64,000 nt of DNA from Steroidobacter denitrificans (GCF_001579945.1 NZ_CP011971.1:2196001-2260000); one strand, 5' to 3'. Counted from the stretch's first letter, positions 50,035 through 59,385 are shown. Notes: generated by a model not told the origin, from the sequence alone. Numbers and translations: made by a program.

Positions 50035-50712
50035 TCAGGCCGTAGGACGCTCGTTCAGTGTACCCGTGATCTCGATGCCGGCGCCATCGCTGCTGTAGGT
50101 CTTGTTGATGAAAATGAGCACCGAGGTCAGCGCCTCCGCGGCAGCCGAATTACAGAGCGCACCGCCATGCAGGCCGCGCAGCCCGCAACGGCTCACCACG
50201 TCGATGGCGACATCACGCGCTGCTCGTTCGTCGCCGAAAACCAGTACATCGCAGGCGATCTTTTCATCCGTCGCCAGCTTATGTGCCGGGACATTGTGGA
50301 ATGCGGAAACGAGGCGCACCGACGGACCGAGAATCTTCTGTGCGGCCACGGCCGCACTGCCCTCCTCCGGCAGCTGCACGCGCATCACCTTGGGCGGCAT
50401 CAGCGGTACCGTTGTATCGATCACGATCTTGCCGGACACCACGCCGGCGATCTCCGTCAACGTGGCGCGCTGCGCCGCATATGGAACCGTGACAATGACT
50501 ACATCCGCCGCGGCGGCCGCGGCGGCATTGGCATCCGCTGCGACCTCCTTGCCGGTTTCGGATGCCAGGGCCTTGGCGGCCTCCTGCGCCCTGCCCGCAT
50601 CGCGCGAACCGACAATGACTTTCGTGCCCGCCAGCACGAGGCGGCGAGCGATGGCTGCACCTAGTTGTCCGGTGGCCCCGATCACCGCGATCACGTGGTT
50701 CGACGTCGACAT
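50035..50712 (-). CDS. npdG: NADPH-dependent F420 reductase
   Basis: 225 aa from ATG 50712, with CAGGAG seven bases upstream. A Rossmann domain opens with VIAVIGATGQLGAAIARRLV, then VIVGSRDAGRAQEAA, where the Ser-Arg favours NADPH; VVIVTVPYAAQ and VSAFHNVPAHKL complete the pattern of F420:NADP oxidoreductases. It interconverts reduced F420 and NADPH. With cofC downstream this makes a two-gene F420 cassette; fbiB/cofE, fbiA/cofD and fbiC, needed for the full pathway, are not in the window. Confidence 0.87.
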   Translation of the reverse strand: MSTSNHVIAVIGATGQLGAAIARRLVLAGTKVIVGSRDAGRAQEAAKALASETGKEVAADANAAAAAAADVVIVTVPYAAQRATLTEIAGVVSGKIVIDTTVPLMPPKVMRVQLPEEGSAAVAAQKILGPSVRLVSAFHNVPAHKLATDEKIACDVLVFGDERAARDVAIDVVSRCGLRGLHGGALCNSAAAEALTSVLIFINKTYSSDGAGIEITGTLNERPTA

Positions 50713-50837
50713 GCAAGTCTCCTGTTTTTTCCTGTGCTGTCCGGTGGGGCCCGCGCCTGCTCCGCCGCCTGGACGAGACACCCGATCCTTTCAGTTTACG
50801 TCATGGATTACCAACATGCGACCTGCGCCAGGGCAAC

Positions 50838-50868
50838 TTGACCTTCCCGCGATGGTAAGATTCAGGCT
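50838..50868 (+). promoter_or_regulatory. CueR-like operator/promoter of copA
   Basis: TTGACC (50838-50843) is followed at 19 bases by a weak -10-like CAGGCT. The spacer holds ACCTTCC...GGTAAGA, an imperfect dyad resembling the E. coli copA operator ACCTTCC...GGAAGGT. A 19-base spacer is the mark of MerR-family promoters. Located about 40-60 bases before copA at 50905. Confidence 0.55.
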
Positions 50869-50904
50869 GTCCGCATACGAACTTCCGACATTGGGAAACA
50901 AACC

Positions 50905-53400
50905 ATGAGCATGTCCGGCATCCGCAGTGCTGGTGCCGCGTCGGCTGCGATCAGTCTGCCCATCGAGGGGATGACCTGCGCCAGCTGTGTGCGCCGCATG
51001 GAGGCCGCTCTGGCCAAGGTCGACGGCGTGAGCAGCGTATCCGTCAATCTTGCCACCGAACGAGCCGATATCCGCCTGGATGGCCCGGCCGATCGCATGG
51101 CGCTGATCCAGGCGGTGCGGCAAGTGGGCTATGAGGTGCCTGCCGGCACCGTCGAGTTGACGGTCGAGGGAATGACCTGCGCATCATGCGTGGGTCGCGT
51201 CGAGCGGGCGCTGCAAGCCGTTCCCGGCGTCGCACAGGCGACAGTGAACCTGGCGAGCGAGCGCGCCACCGTGCGCGGCGTGGCTGCCCCGGCGGACCTG
51301 CTGGCGGCCATCGAGAAAGCCGGCTACGAGGCCAGCCTCATCGACCCGACCGCCCCGGCCGGGGAGGCCGAGGATAAGAAGGACGCCGAGTTGCTCGGAC
51401 TCAAGCGCGACCTGATCCTGGCCAGTGTGCTGTCGCTGCCGGTATTCGTGCTGGAGATGGGCTCGCATCTGTTCCCCGGCATGCACGACTGGATCGCAGC
51501 CGGCATCGGCATCCAGACAAGCTGGTATCTGCAATTCATACTGACCACGCTGGTCGCGCTCATGCCGGGCCGGCGCTTTTATACGAGCGGATTTCCGGCG
51601 CTGCTGCGCCTGGCGCCGGACATGAACTCGCTGGTTGCGGTCGGTACGGCAGCCGCCTACAGCTATTCGGTCGTCGCCACCTTTGCCCCCGGCCTGCTGC
51701 CTGCCGGGACGGTAAACGTCTACTACGAGGCGGCCGCCGTCATCGTGGCCCTGATCCTCCTGGGACGCTTTCTCGAAGCACGCGCCAAGGGGCGCACTTC
51801 GGAGGCCATCAAGCGGCTGATCGGCCTGCAGGCCAAGACCGCACATGTCACGCGTAATGGCCGCATCCTGGACATTCCGATCAACCAGGTGGTCCTGGGC
51901 GACAGGGTCGAAGTGCGTCCCGGCGAGCAGATTCCGGTCGATGGCGAAGTCACCGAGGGTCGCAGCTTCGTCGATGAGTCCATGATCACCGGCGAACCGG
52001 TTCCCGTCGAAAAGACGGTTGGCAGCACCTTGGTCGGCGGTACCGTCAACCAGCAAGGCGCCTTGACGCTGCGTGCCACCGCCGTGGGCGGCCAGACCAT
52101 GCTGGCGCAGATCATTCGCCTGGTCGAACAGGCGCAAGGCTCCAAGCTGCCGATCCAGGCCGTGGTGGACAAGGTGACCCTGTGGTTCGTACCCGCGGTC
52201 ATGTTGGCCGCATTGTTGACTTTCCTGGTCTGGCTGATCTTCGGCCCCTCACCGGCGTTGACCTTTGCCCTGGTCAACGCCGTGGCCGTACTCATCATCG
52301 CCTGCCCCTGCGCCATGGGCCTGGCCACGCCGACCTCCATCATGGTCGGCACGGGCCGCGGCGCCGAAATAGGCGTGCTGTTCCGTAAAGGCGAAGCATT
52401 GCAGTTGCTCAAGGATGCCCGGGTGGTGGCCGTCGACAAGACCGGCACCTTGACCGAAGGCCGTCCCGTACTGACCGACCTGCAGATCGCCGCAGGCTTT
52501 GATCAGCGCGAAGTACTGGCCAAGGTCGCTGCGGTGGAGTCGCGCTCCGAGCACCCGATCGCCCGCGCCATCGTCACCTCCGCCGCGGAACAAGGAATCA
52601 CACTGCCTGCACTGGCCGGGTTCGAGTCGGTCACCGGCATGGGCGTGCGAGCCATGGTGCAGGATACTCGCGTGGAAGTGGGTGCCGATCGCTTCATGCG
52701 CGCATTGGGTCTGGACGTCAGCGAGTTCGCCGACGCCGCCGAACGCCTGGGCAGCGAGGCCAAGTCGCCGCTGTATGCCGCCATCGATGGCCGGCTGGCG
52801 GCCATCATCGCCGTAGCGGACCCGATCAAGTCCAGCACACCCAAGGCGATCGCCACCCTGCATCAACTTGGCCTGAAAGTGGCCATGATCAGCGGCGACA
52901 ACGCGCGCACTGCGCAAGCAATCGCCAAAAAATTAGGTATCGACGAAGTGGTGGCCGAAGTATTGCCCGAAGGCAAGGTCGAAGCAGTACGCCGGCTGAA
53001 GTCGACCCACGGCCGGACCGCCTTCGTGGGTGACGGCATCAATGACGCACCGGCGCTGGCCGAAGCCGACGTGGGGATGGCGATCGGCACCGGCACCGAC
53101 GTGGCGATGGAATCCGCCGACGTGGTGCTGATGTCCGGCAATCTGCAAGGTGTTCCCAATGCCATCGCCCTGTCCAAGGCCACCCTGGGCAATATTCGCC
53201 AGAACCTGTTCTGGGCCTTTGGCTACAACACGGCGCTGATTCCGGTGGCCGCGGGCGTGCTGTACCCCGCCTATGGAGTGTTGTTGTCGCCTATCTTCGC
53301 AGCCGGCGCGATGGCGCTGTCCAGCGTCTTCGTGGTCACTAACGCCTTGCGCCTGCGCCGCTTCCAGCCGCCGCTGGCAATAGCCGATACCGTTCAATAG
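50905..53400 (+). CDS. copA: Cu(I)-exporting P1B-type ATPase
   Basis: 831 aa. Two N-terminal heavy-metal domains each have GMTCASC (residues 22-28 and 89-95). The transport domain has the metal-binding CPC (467-469, [12 protein letters not shown]), the phosphorylation site DKTGT (511-515), SEHPIA and GDGIND. The TGEP motif and HP dipeptide are typical of P1B-1 ATPases exporting Cu+ to the periplasm. Preceded by a CueR-like operator, so likely copper-induced. Its stop codon TAG lies within the start of a downstream heptamer repeat. Confidence 0.95.
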   Translation: MSMSGIRSAGAASAAISLPIEGMTCASCVRRMEAALAKVDGVSSVSVNLATERADIRLDGPADRMALIQAVRQVGYEVPAGTVELTVEGMTCASCVGRVERALQAVPGVAQATVNLASERATVRGVAAPADLLAAIEKAGYEASLIDPTAPAGEAEDKKDAELLGLKRDLILASVLSLPVFVLEMGSHLFPGMHDWIAAGIGIQTSWYLQFILTTLVALMPGRRFYTSGFPALLRLAPDMNSLVAVGTAAAYSYSVVATFAPGLLPAGTVNVYYEAAAVIVALILLGRFLEARAKGRTSEAIKRLIGLQAKTAHVTRNGRILDIPINQVVLGDRVEVRPGEQIPVDGEVTEGRSFVDESMITGEPVPVEKTVGSTLVGGTVNQQGALTLRATAVGGQTMLAQIIRLVEQAQGSKLPIQAVVDKVTLWFVPAVMLAALLTFLVWLIFGPSPALTFALVNAVAVLIIACPCAMGLATPTSIMVGTGRGAEIGVLFRKGEALQLLKDARVVAVDKTGTLTEGRPVLTDLQIAAGFDQREVLAKVAAVESRSEHPIARAIVTSAAEQGITLPALAGFESVTGMGVRAMVQDTRVEVGADRFMRALGLDVSEFADAAERLGSEAKSPLYAAIDGRLAAIIAVADPIKSSTPKAIATLHQLGLKVAMISGDNARTAQAIAKKLGIDEVVAEVLPEGKVEAVRRLKSTHGRTAFVGDGINDAPALAEADVGMAIGTGTDVAMESADVVLMSGNLQGVPNAIALSKATLGNIRQNLFWAFGYNTALIPVAAGVLYPAYGVLLSPIFAAGAMALSSVFVVTNALRLRRFQPPLAIADTVQ

Positions 53401-53491
53401 GCAACAAGCAACAAGCAACAAGCAATAGGCAACAAGCAATAGGCAATAGGCAATAGGCAATAGGCAATAGGCAATAGGCAATAGGCAATAG
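53401..53491. repeat. Heptamer tandem repeat, 13 copies
   Basis: Thirteen consecutive 7-base units: ten GCAATAG and three GCAACAA variants, the variants clustered at the left end. The repeat starts directly at the copA stop. Read on the minus strand the frames are open and give repeated Tyr/Cys/Leu/Pro peptides, which explains spurious ORFs there. Typical of variable-number repeats. Confidence 0.92.
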
Positions 53492-53568
53492 GCATGCTTC
53501 AGGATGAAGCTTCCGTTGTCCACTCATCAAGCGTCAATCCGCCGGACGCACGCACTCGTGGAATCGCC

Positions 53569-53850
53569 ATGCCGACTCGTCTTCGAACGGGTCTCCATCC
53601 TGGTGAAGAGCTCCGCGAGTGGCTTACCGATATCAACGTGACGGACGCCGCGAAGCAGCTTGGCGTGACGAGTGTTGCGCCCTCACGCGTGCTCAATGGC
53701 GCTGCGGCCATAAGTGCCGATATGGATCTGCGGCTTTCGAAGGCGCTCGGGACCACGCCCGGTACGTGGTACTCGATGCAGGCGCAGCGACGATTTCGTG
53801 CGAAGGTGCAGCCGCTGTCCCTCAATTGGTGCATCAGGCCACCTCCTTGA
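53569..53850 (+). CDS. Orphan HigA-type antitoxin
   Basis: 93 aa from ATG 53569; the frame upstream to 53494 starts at the repeat edge. It opens RLRTGLHPGEELREWL, with the HPGE start of HigA, then an HTH TDAAKQLGVTSVAPSRVLNG and ISADMDLRLSKALGTTPGTWYSMQAQ. The tail RFRAKVQPLSLNWCIRPPP is altered relative to family members. No HigB toxin precedes it; only the heptamer repeat does. Its 3' end overlaps the converging ParA gene by 17 bases. Likely a remnant or a solitary regulator. Confidence 0.7.
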   Translation: MPTRLRTGLHPGEELREWLTDINVTDAAKQLGVTSVAPSRVLNGAAAISADMDLRLSKALGTTPGTWYSMQAQRRFRAKVQPLSLNWCIRPPP

Positions 53851-54823
53851 TACCGGTACGATTTGCAATTGCTGTCACCAGCGCAGAAAAATCGTCATAA
53901 CACTGCTGCACATTGGCCTGGTGGGCACCGATAGCCCCATCAGCACTACGCAAGCTGAACATTGGCTTGCGCGCCTCCATCGCCATCGGCATCAAGCTGC
54001 GATAGTGCTTGATCCGCTGAATCTGGTTGTCATCGGCACCCGTTAAATCTCCAGAGTCCACGTCCAGAACGCTCTCCCGGTAGGTGATCGGCAATCGCTT
54101 CTGCCACTTGGCGTAAGCTTTAGTGGGGCGTCCGAGCCGCTCGGCATGCTGCATCAATACATAGCCCACCGGGCTCATTTCACCCTGCGGCATTGCTCCT
54201 AGAGCATTTGGTGCTTGAGGTAGTGCCGATGCCCAAGTGCCGCGCCACTTACGCAAGGTCGGCCCCAGATTCTTTAAGCCCTGAAGTGAAAACAAATCTG
54301 GTGCCACCGGCATCACGACATGACTGGAAGCCACCAGTGCCGAACGGTTGATCGCACCCAAATTTGGCCCAACATCGACCAACACTAGACCAGCCTGATG
54401 TCTTCGGGCCGCCTCCTCGATGATCCGCCAGAATGCAGTGGTGACACGAAACGCCCGTGTATCTCCTTCAAGGCAGCGTGGCCATTGAATAGAGAGATCA
54501 TCTTCAATACGGGACAAGGCCAGATCACCCACCAGCAAACCCAGACGGCTGCTCAAAGGCTCGATATGCGCTGCACGCACATCTCCCGTGCCTTCGAACA
54601 AGGGCGCAAGTGCGCCATTGATAGTAAGCGGATGGTCATTATCCGGCCACAAAGCCTCAAGCCGTGATTCATCCAGCGCCATGATCGAGAGATTGGACTG
54701 CGGATCGAGATCCACGGCCAACACACGCTGCCCCTGCTCGGCAAACATGAAAGCACAGTGATAAACCAGCGAGGTCTTGCCGACGCCCCCCTTGTTGTTG
54801 AAGAACGCGATACGAGGCGTCAT
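53834..54823 (-). CDS. ParA-type ATPase
   Basis: 329 aa. Deviant Walker A FNNKGGVGKTS (residues 8-18), AVDLDPQSNLS as the A' motif and LVLVDVGPNLGAINRSAL as Walker B are those of ParA/Soj proteins. No helix-turn-helix precedes the ATPase, and no parB gene or obvious parS sites lie beside it. Its start overlaps the AlbA-domain gene by four bases, so the two are translated together. Without ParB, a DNA-partition role is doubtful; it may act as a switch for the partner protein. Confidence 0.85.
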   Translation of the reverse strand: MTPRIAFFNNKGGVGKTSLVYHCAFMFAEQGQRVLAVDLDPQSNLSIMALDESRLEALWPDNDHPLTINGALAPLFEGTGDVRAAHIEPLSSRLGLLVGDLALSRIEDDLSIQWPRCLEGDTRAFRVTTAFWRIIEEAARRHQAGLVLVDVGPNLGAINRSALVASSHVVMPVAPDLFSLQGLKNLGPTLRKWRGTWASALPQAPNALGAMPQGEMSPVGYVLMQHAERLGRPTKAYAKWQKRLPITYRESVLDVDSGDLTGADDNQIQRIKHYRSLMPMAMEARKPMFSLRSADGAIGAHQANVQQCYDDFSALVTAIANRTGIKEVA

Positions 54824-56022
54824 GATGTTTCCCCCTGGATGATCGCAGCCACCACGCCGGGTTGCACCTCAAAGCGTAGTCTCTGCCCAAGCGCCTTGCG
54901 GGCAATGGCAATGCCCGCGCCGAAGCGCTGTACATAGCCGAGCGCTCGCAACGCCTCAGCCAAATTGGGATTACGGTAATCCGTGATGCCGGGCTGACCA
55001 AAGTTTTCCGGCGTTACGCTGCCAAACGGCCCCCCGGGATTGTGGATTTCGATGCAATCGTCAAACCAGTACACCCGCACCGGTGTGTTGGTCACTTCGT
55101 AACTGCGGTGCATGAAGGCGTTGCGCACCAATTGACGCAAAGCCTCCAATGGATAGGCTTCGCGTCTATCCTCGGTGTCGACGTCGCTGAAGCGCACACC
55201 GCGCTGGTTGTGCGCCGCGAGTTTTTCTTCCAGCCTTCGAATCTGGTCCGCCACCGTGCCGTGAATCGCCTCTTCATCGGAAACGGGTGCGGTCAGATCG
55301 TTACCCGCCAATCGTAGAAATTGCGTATACGCCCCCGGCAACCAATCAGCGGGCGACTTGCCGATTACCAGGAAGCCGAGCACCGTAGGCACCGGCTCGC
55401 TGTCGTTCAACACCATCTTGGTTGCAGCCAACTTCTGCTCGTAGCTGCGCTCGTTCGCCTCCAGCACGTCTCGGGCCACAAGCGCGGGCAGGTATTCCTG
55501 TTCAAAACGCAGCCGATCAAGTTCGATCAATTCTGCATCATGAATAGGTTGAACATCGAAAGGCCGATCTCGGTGGCGGCGTCGCTCGTTGAGGATGCGC
55601 TCATCCTGCGCTGTGGCCAACCCTCGCCGCGGCCCCCAGCGCACGTGGACACGCCCTTTGTACCGAACTGGAGGGGTGTCGCAAGGCCAGACAGTAATCA
55701 CCGCAATTTCTGCGTCCGAAAGCACTCGCTTTTCTGCCAGAAGCGTTGGCGGCGGCACGATGTTACCGTCCGTCTTGATGTCGGCAAGGCTGCGCAGCAG
55801 CTCGTCCGTGACAGCGAAGCCAGGCATGGGCGTGCCCTTGTCATGCACGCCGATCAACACCACACCTGGCGCGTTATGCCCGGCGAGATCGTTGGCAAAG
55901 GCACACACAGCTTCTCGAACCTTTTGCGGAGAATCTCCCTGGAAGGATTGCTTGCGCTCGGCACGATCCGATTCCAGATCAGCCATCATGACTTCGAGTT
56001 GTGCATCGCTAAAGTAGCTCAT
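54820..56022 (-). CDS. AlbA/Schlafen-domain protein with GHKL-type ATPase domain
   Basis: 400 aa. The N-terminal AlbA_2/Schlafen-like domain carries Glu17, Glu22 and Lys24 in the ExxxxExK pattern, then VLIGVHDKGTPMPGF. The middle (about 150-240) is charged and helical. The C-terminal part holds a GHKL-like ATPase, LRQLVRNAFMHRSYE (N box) and IEIHNPGGPFGSV (G1), followed by RNPNLAEALRALGYVQRFGAGI, as in RecG-like transcription regulators. Overlaps the ParA gene. Similar proteins occur as regulators and in defense loci; the exact role here is unknown. Confidence 0.8.
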   Translation of the reverse strand: MSYFSDAQLEVMMADLESDRAERKQSFQGDSPQKVREAVCAFANDLAGHNAPGVVLIGVHDKGTPMPGFAVTDELLRSLADIKTDGNIVPPPTLLAEKRVLSDAEIAVITVWPCDTPPVRYKGRVHVRWGPRRGLATAQDERILNERRRHRDRPFDVQPIHDAELIELDRLRFEQEYLPALVARDVLEANERSYEQKLAATKMVLNDSEPVPTVLGFLVIGKSPADWLPGAYTQFLRLAGNDLTAPVSDEEAIHGTVADQIRRLEEKLAAHNQRGVRFSDVDTEDRREAYPLEALRQLVRNAFMHRSYEVTNTPVRVYWFDDCIEIHNPGGPFGSVTPENFGQPGITDYRNPNLAEALRALGYVQRFGAGIAIARKALGQRLRFEVQPGVVAAIIQGETS

Positions 56023-56117
56023 CGCTTGTACCCCCCATCGTCATCGAACAAGGAACCCTGCGCGTGCTGGACTGAGGCGCTTGCCCCGGAATTCTTCTCG
56101 TAGCATCAGTCCAAGCA

Positions 56118-56348
56118 TTACTTCCGATCCTCCTTGTTCGATGCCTTACTCGCGGCGCGTTCGGGCCTGCCCGCCGATTGCTGCTTGATCCAGCTCTCGA
56201 TGTCACCGCGCGAGAACCGCCACGTTCCACCGAGCTTGAACGCAGGGATCTCCCCGCTCGCTGCGAGCCGATAGATCGTGCGTTTGCCCGCCTTCAGGTA
56301 GGCTGCAACCTCGTCCAAGGTCAGGATGTCGCCATCAGGCTCTGCCAT
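56118..56348 (-). CDS. Excisionase-like helix-turn-helix protein
   Basis: 76 aa from ATG 56348, with AGGA eight bases upstream. ILTLDEVAAYLKAGKRTIYRLAASGEIPAFKLGGTWRFSRGDI-type sequence is the MerR-like excisionase/HTH_17 family, with a basic C-terminal tail (RPERAASKASNKEDRK). It binds DNA as an excision factor or a repressor. The AlbA-domain gene follows after 95 bases on the same strand, so it may control that module. No integrase is nearby. Confidence 0.82.
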   Translation of the reverse strand: MAEPDGDILTLDEVAAYLKAGKRTIYRLAASGEIPAFKLGGTWRFSRGDIESWIKQQSAGRPERAASKASNKEDRK

Positions 56349-56578
56349 TGCCGTTCCTATGCAGACGTTGAAATATAATTGCCAAGTCTTGCCGATTCTC
56401 ACACAAGACGGCGACGCCGACCAGCCGAGGCCTGTGCCCGAACTTCAATCGTTTTCAGGGTGGATCGTGTAATGGTGGAGCGACCGCACACGGATAGGCC
56501 CATCGAAGGGCTGCCGGAATACGGCGCCGAACATACTTGGCGCCGCACTTGCCGCGGCTGTAGATAACTTGAAAAAGT

Positions 56579-56655
56579 TGGGGTGGACGATGGGACTCGA
56601 ACCCACGACGGCCGGAATCACAATCCGGGGCTCTACCAACTGAGCTACGTCCACC
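56579..56655 (-). tRNA. tRNA-His (GTG)
   Basis: 77 bases on the minus strand including the encoded G-1 (complement of C at 56655) and CCA. Anticodon loop TTGTGAT gives GTG; acceptor GTGGACG pairs with CGTCCAC, with discriminator C opposite G-1, the tRNA-His identity feature. It starts a three-tRNA array with Arg and Pro. Confidence 0.96.
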
Positions 56656-56672
56656 ATATGCCTGCGCGCTGA

Positions 56673-56749
56673 TGGCGCGCCCGGCAGGACTCGAACCTGC
56701 GACCCTCGGCTTAGAAGGCCGATGCTCTATCCAGCTGAGCTACGGGCGC
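56673..56749 (-). tRNA. tRNA-Arg (TCT)
   Basis: 77 bases with encoded CCA. Acceptor GCGCCCG pairs with CGGGCGC; anticodon loop CTTCTAA gives TCT; T-arm GTTCGAGTC. Same orientation as tRNA-His, with 17 bases between them. Confidence 0.96.
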
Positions 56750-56791
56750 ACAAGCGTTCAAAGCTTGGCCGGGTTTGCAGGATTCGTCAAA

Positions 56792-56868
56792 TGGTCGGGG
56801 CAGCAGGATTCGAACCTGCGACCCTCTGCTCCCAAAGCAGATGCGCTACCAGACTGCGCCATGCCCCG
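56792..56868 (-). tRNA. tRNA-Pro (TGG)
   Basis: 77 bases with encoded CCA. Acceptor CGGGGCA pairs with TGCCCCG; anticodon loop TTTGGGA gives TGG; T-arm GTTCGAATC. First of the His-Arg-Pro array in transcription order. The 234 bases between it and the TonB receptor gene hold no other gene. Confidence 0.96.
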
Positions 56869-57102
56869 TCCGCCGCCCGCTCGAGGGCAGCTTCAACGGC
56901 CATAGCTCGCACGGGCGGCGCATGATACGTATGACACGCAGAAGCGTCAATTTTCGTCCCTCGAGGCCTGCTCGGCACCGCATCATATCGTTTTCAACGT
57001 GATCGGCGCCTTCGTTGCGCTCCTGCGGGAGTCGTTTCCCTGAACAAGACCACCAAGCGGCGGGCGGCGTCACTCGCTTCGCGGCAGGCGCGATCCGAAC
57101 CG

Positions 57103-59385
57103 CTACCTGCCGAACGCCCAACTCAAATTCACGGACAGGCTGCGTCCGGGATGCACGGCGTAAGGGACCAGCGGATCGTCGGCGGCGCGATTGCGCACAT
57201 CGATCCAGGTGATGTAGCGTTCATCGGTGAGATTCGTCAAGGCGAGATTGAGCCGGCCGCGCGCACCGATCTCGACATATGCGAACGCATCGAGCGTCAT
57301 GTAGTCATCGGTACGGTACAGCGGCACGTCGATCTGCGTCACCCGGTTCTTGGCAGCCACGGCAGTCGCCGCCAGACGTGCGCCCCAGCCGGACGGCGCG
57401 TCGTAGTTGACGATCAGATTCACCTGCATGGGATCGACCGAATTCAGCGGCTGATTCGCGGTGAGGTCATCGCCACGCGCCCAGGCGGCGTTCAGGTTCA
57501 GTGACCAACCCTGCAGCGGCGAGGCTCCGGACGGCTCGGCGAACCGGTCCAGCGCCGCCAGATCGAGGCGGGCGGCCAGATCGATCCCGTAGATGCGCGC
57601 GCGCGCCAAGTTACGCGACTGAAACAAGGTCATGCCGGTCGCCGGATCCAAGCCGATGTTCATGCGCGATTCGATGAAATCCTCGAACCGAGTGTAGTGT
57701 CCACTCAAGGTTGCACGCCAGGCATCACCGCGGGTACGCAAGCCGATCTCGTAGCCGTCGCTGGTTTCAGCTTTCAGATCCGGATTCGGTACCGCGCGAT
57801 AATTGAACAGCGCGATCTCCAGGCCGATGTTCACTTCCTCGAGCGGCGGCGCACGAAAACCACGCGCATACTGGGCAAAAGCACTGGTGCGCGGCGTAAG
57901 CTCATAGGAGACAGCCAGCTTCGGCGCCAGCGACTGATCGTCCAGCTTCACCGGACGAGCGCTGGGGTTGTCTTCGCGATACATCGCATCTTCGCGCGGA
58001 CGCAGCCGATACAGATCCATTCTCAGGCCCGGCGTGAACCGCCACCGGCTGTCGGCCAAACGTAACTCGTCCTGGATATAGATACCCGCCTCGACGCGCC
58101 GCGTGATCGGAAAATCGCGCAGCGGTAACACCTCGCCCAGGATCACATTGCTGACCAGGCCGGTGTCGAGGTTGCGCTCCCAGCCATCGCGTTTCTCGGT
58201 CGCCTGTCCCATTTCGAAATCGATGCCGTAGACCAGCTGATGCAACCAGCTGCCGGCATTGACAGCCTTGGTAGCAATGACGCTCGCCCCCCAGGCCTCG
58301 TCCCGAAAGGTGAAGCTGCGATGCAGTTCTGTCGACGCACGCGGCGCAGCAGGGCGCCTGGTCTCATCCGTCAACTGCTCGGTAAGCGTACGCATTACGT
58401 GCAGGCGCCAGGTCAAGTCATCCGCCCAGGCCGCTGCGGGCGCCAGGGATTGCTCTACCGCAAACCGCAGATGCTCGGCCCTGTCGTCGCCTGTCATGGC
58501 CGTGGTGTTCACGAAACGCGGCGGCGTCCCCAACAATGCGTTGACGACCGTCTTGTCGCGCGTACGCCCCGTCTCCAACGTCACTTCTATCGTGTTGCCC
58601 GCCCCCCCGGTTCCGAACCCCGGCAACACCAGTTTTGCAAGCACCTGATCCATGCGGCTGCGACGCGGATTCGGCTTCAGACCGCCGGCGATATCCGCCT
58701 CATGGTTGTCGCGATGCACATAACCGAGCAGCATTTCGGCGGATCCATGCCGCCAGGCATTCAGAGCGGTGGCCGACCAGCCTTCGGTTTCACTGCGGTA
58801 GCCCGCGCGCAGTTGCGCGCCCATCGTCTCCGATGCCGACAACAGATCACGGGGATCGATGGTCTGCATTTGCACCACGCCGCCGATGGCGTCGCTGCCA
58901 TAGAGGGCGGAGGCCGGCCCGCGCAGGATTTCCACGCGTCGAATGAAATCGGTATCGGTGTAGATACGGCCGCTGTCGGCAAGCGCACCGATCGAAAAAC
59001 TTTGCGAGACCGGCACGCCATCGACATGGGCAACGATACGATCGCCGCCGATACCCCGGATCGCAAAGCTGTCGATGCCGAAGCGTACCGGATCGTTTCG
59101 AACCGTAATACCGGGCTCGTAGCGCACCAGGTCACGGATGTTGGTCGTCAGGACCCGCTCTATTTCATTGCGATCGATGATCGTGACCGTTGCCGCGGCA
59201 TGCTGCAGCGGCGTGTAATGCCGCGACACGACCATCACTTCCTCGAGAACGGCACGCCCCGCTTCCGCAGAAGAGCCGGCCTCGGCTGCCCCCGCTCCGG
59301 CGCAGCACAGCAACCAAAACGCTGCCGCCGCCACGGATGCCGTCAGTGCAGACACCCGTGATGACAGCAGCGTCATGGATTTCAT
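57103..59385 (-). CDS. TonB-dependent receptor (heme/hemoglobin-type)
   Basis: 760 aa from ATG 59385 (alternatives 59439 and 59376), with a signal peptide ending GAGAAEAG. The plug domain is VMVVSRHYTPLQHAAATVTIIDRNEIERVL and then GIGGDRIVAHVDGVPVS. The barrel carries FAQYARGFRAPPLEEVN and NPDLKAETSDGYEIGL, the FRAP/NPDL boxes of heme and transferrin/lactoferrin receptors. It ends in the aromatic C-terminal strand LSVNLSWAFGR. The ligand cannot be read from this. Placed 49 bases after nirS, so it may supply iron or heme for the cytochrome cd1 enzyme; that link is inference. Confidence 0.85.
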   Translation of the reverse strand: MKSMTLLSSRVSALTASVAAAAFWLLCCAGAGAAEAGSSAEAGRAVLEEVMVVSRHYTPLQHAAATVTIIDRNEIERVLTTNIRDLVRYEPGITVRNDPVRFGIDSFAIRGIGGDRIVAHVDGVPVSQSFSIGALADSGRIYTDTDFIRRVEILRGPASALYGSDAIGGVVQMQTIDPRDLLSASETMGAQLRAGYRSETEGWSATALNAWRHGSAEMLLGYVHRDNHEADIAGGLKPNPRRSRMDQVLAKLVLPGFGTGGAGNTIEVTLETGRTRDKTVVNALLGTPPRFVNTTAMTGDDRAEHLRFAVEQSLAPAAAWADDLTWRLHVMRTLTEQLTDETRRPAAPRASTELHRSFTFRDEAWGASVIATKAVNAGSWLHQLVYGIDFEMGQATEKRDGWERNLDTGLVSNVILGEVLPLRDFPITRRVEAGIYIQDELRLADSRWRFTPGLRMDLYRLRPREDAMYREDNPSARPVKLDDQSLAPKLAVSYELTPRTSAFAQYARGFRAPPLEEVNIGLEIALFNYRAVPNPDLKAETSDGYEIGLRTRGDAWRATLSGHYTRFEDFIESRMNIGLDPATGMTLFQSRNLARARIYGIDLAARLDLAALDRFAEPSGASPLQGWSLNLNAAWARGDDLTANQPLNSVDPMQVNLIVNYDAPSGWGARLAATAVAAKNRVTQIDVPLYRTDDYMTLDAFAYVEIGARGRLNLALTNLTDERYITWIDVRNRAADDPLVPYAVHPGRSLSVNLSWAFGR

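Noticed and set aside
53401-53491. CRISPR array
   Set aside because: The units are 7 bases with no spacers; this is a simple tandem repeat and no cas genes are present.
53400-56660. Genomic island integrated at tRNA-His
   Set aside because: No integrase and no direct copy of the tRNA 3' end at the left border were found, so an att-bounded island cannot be claimed.
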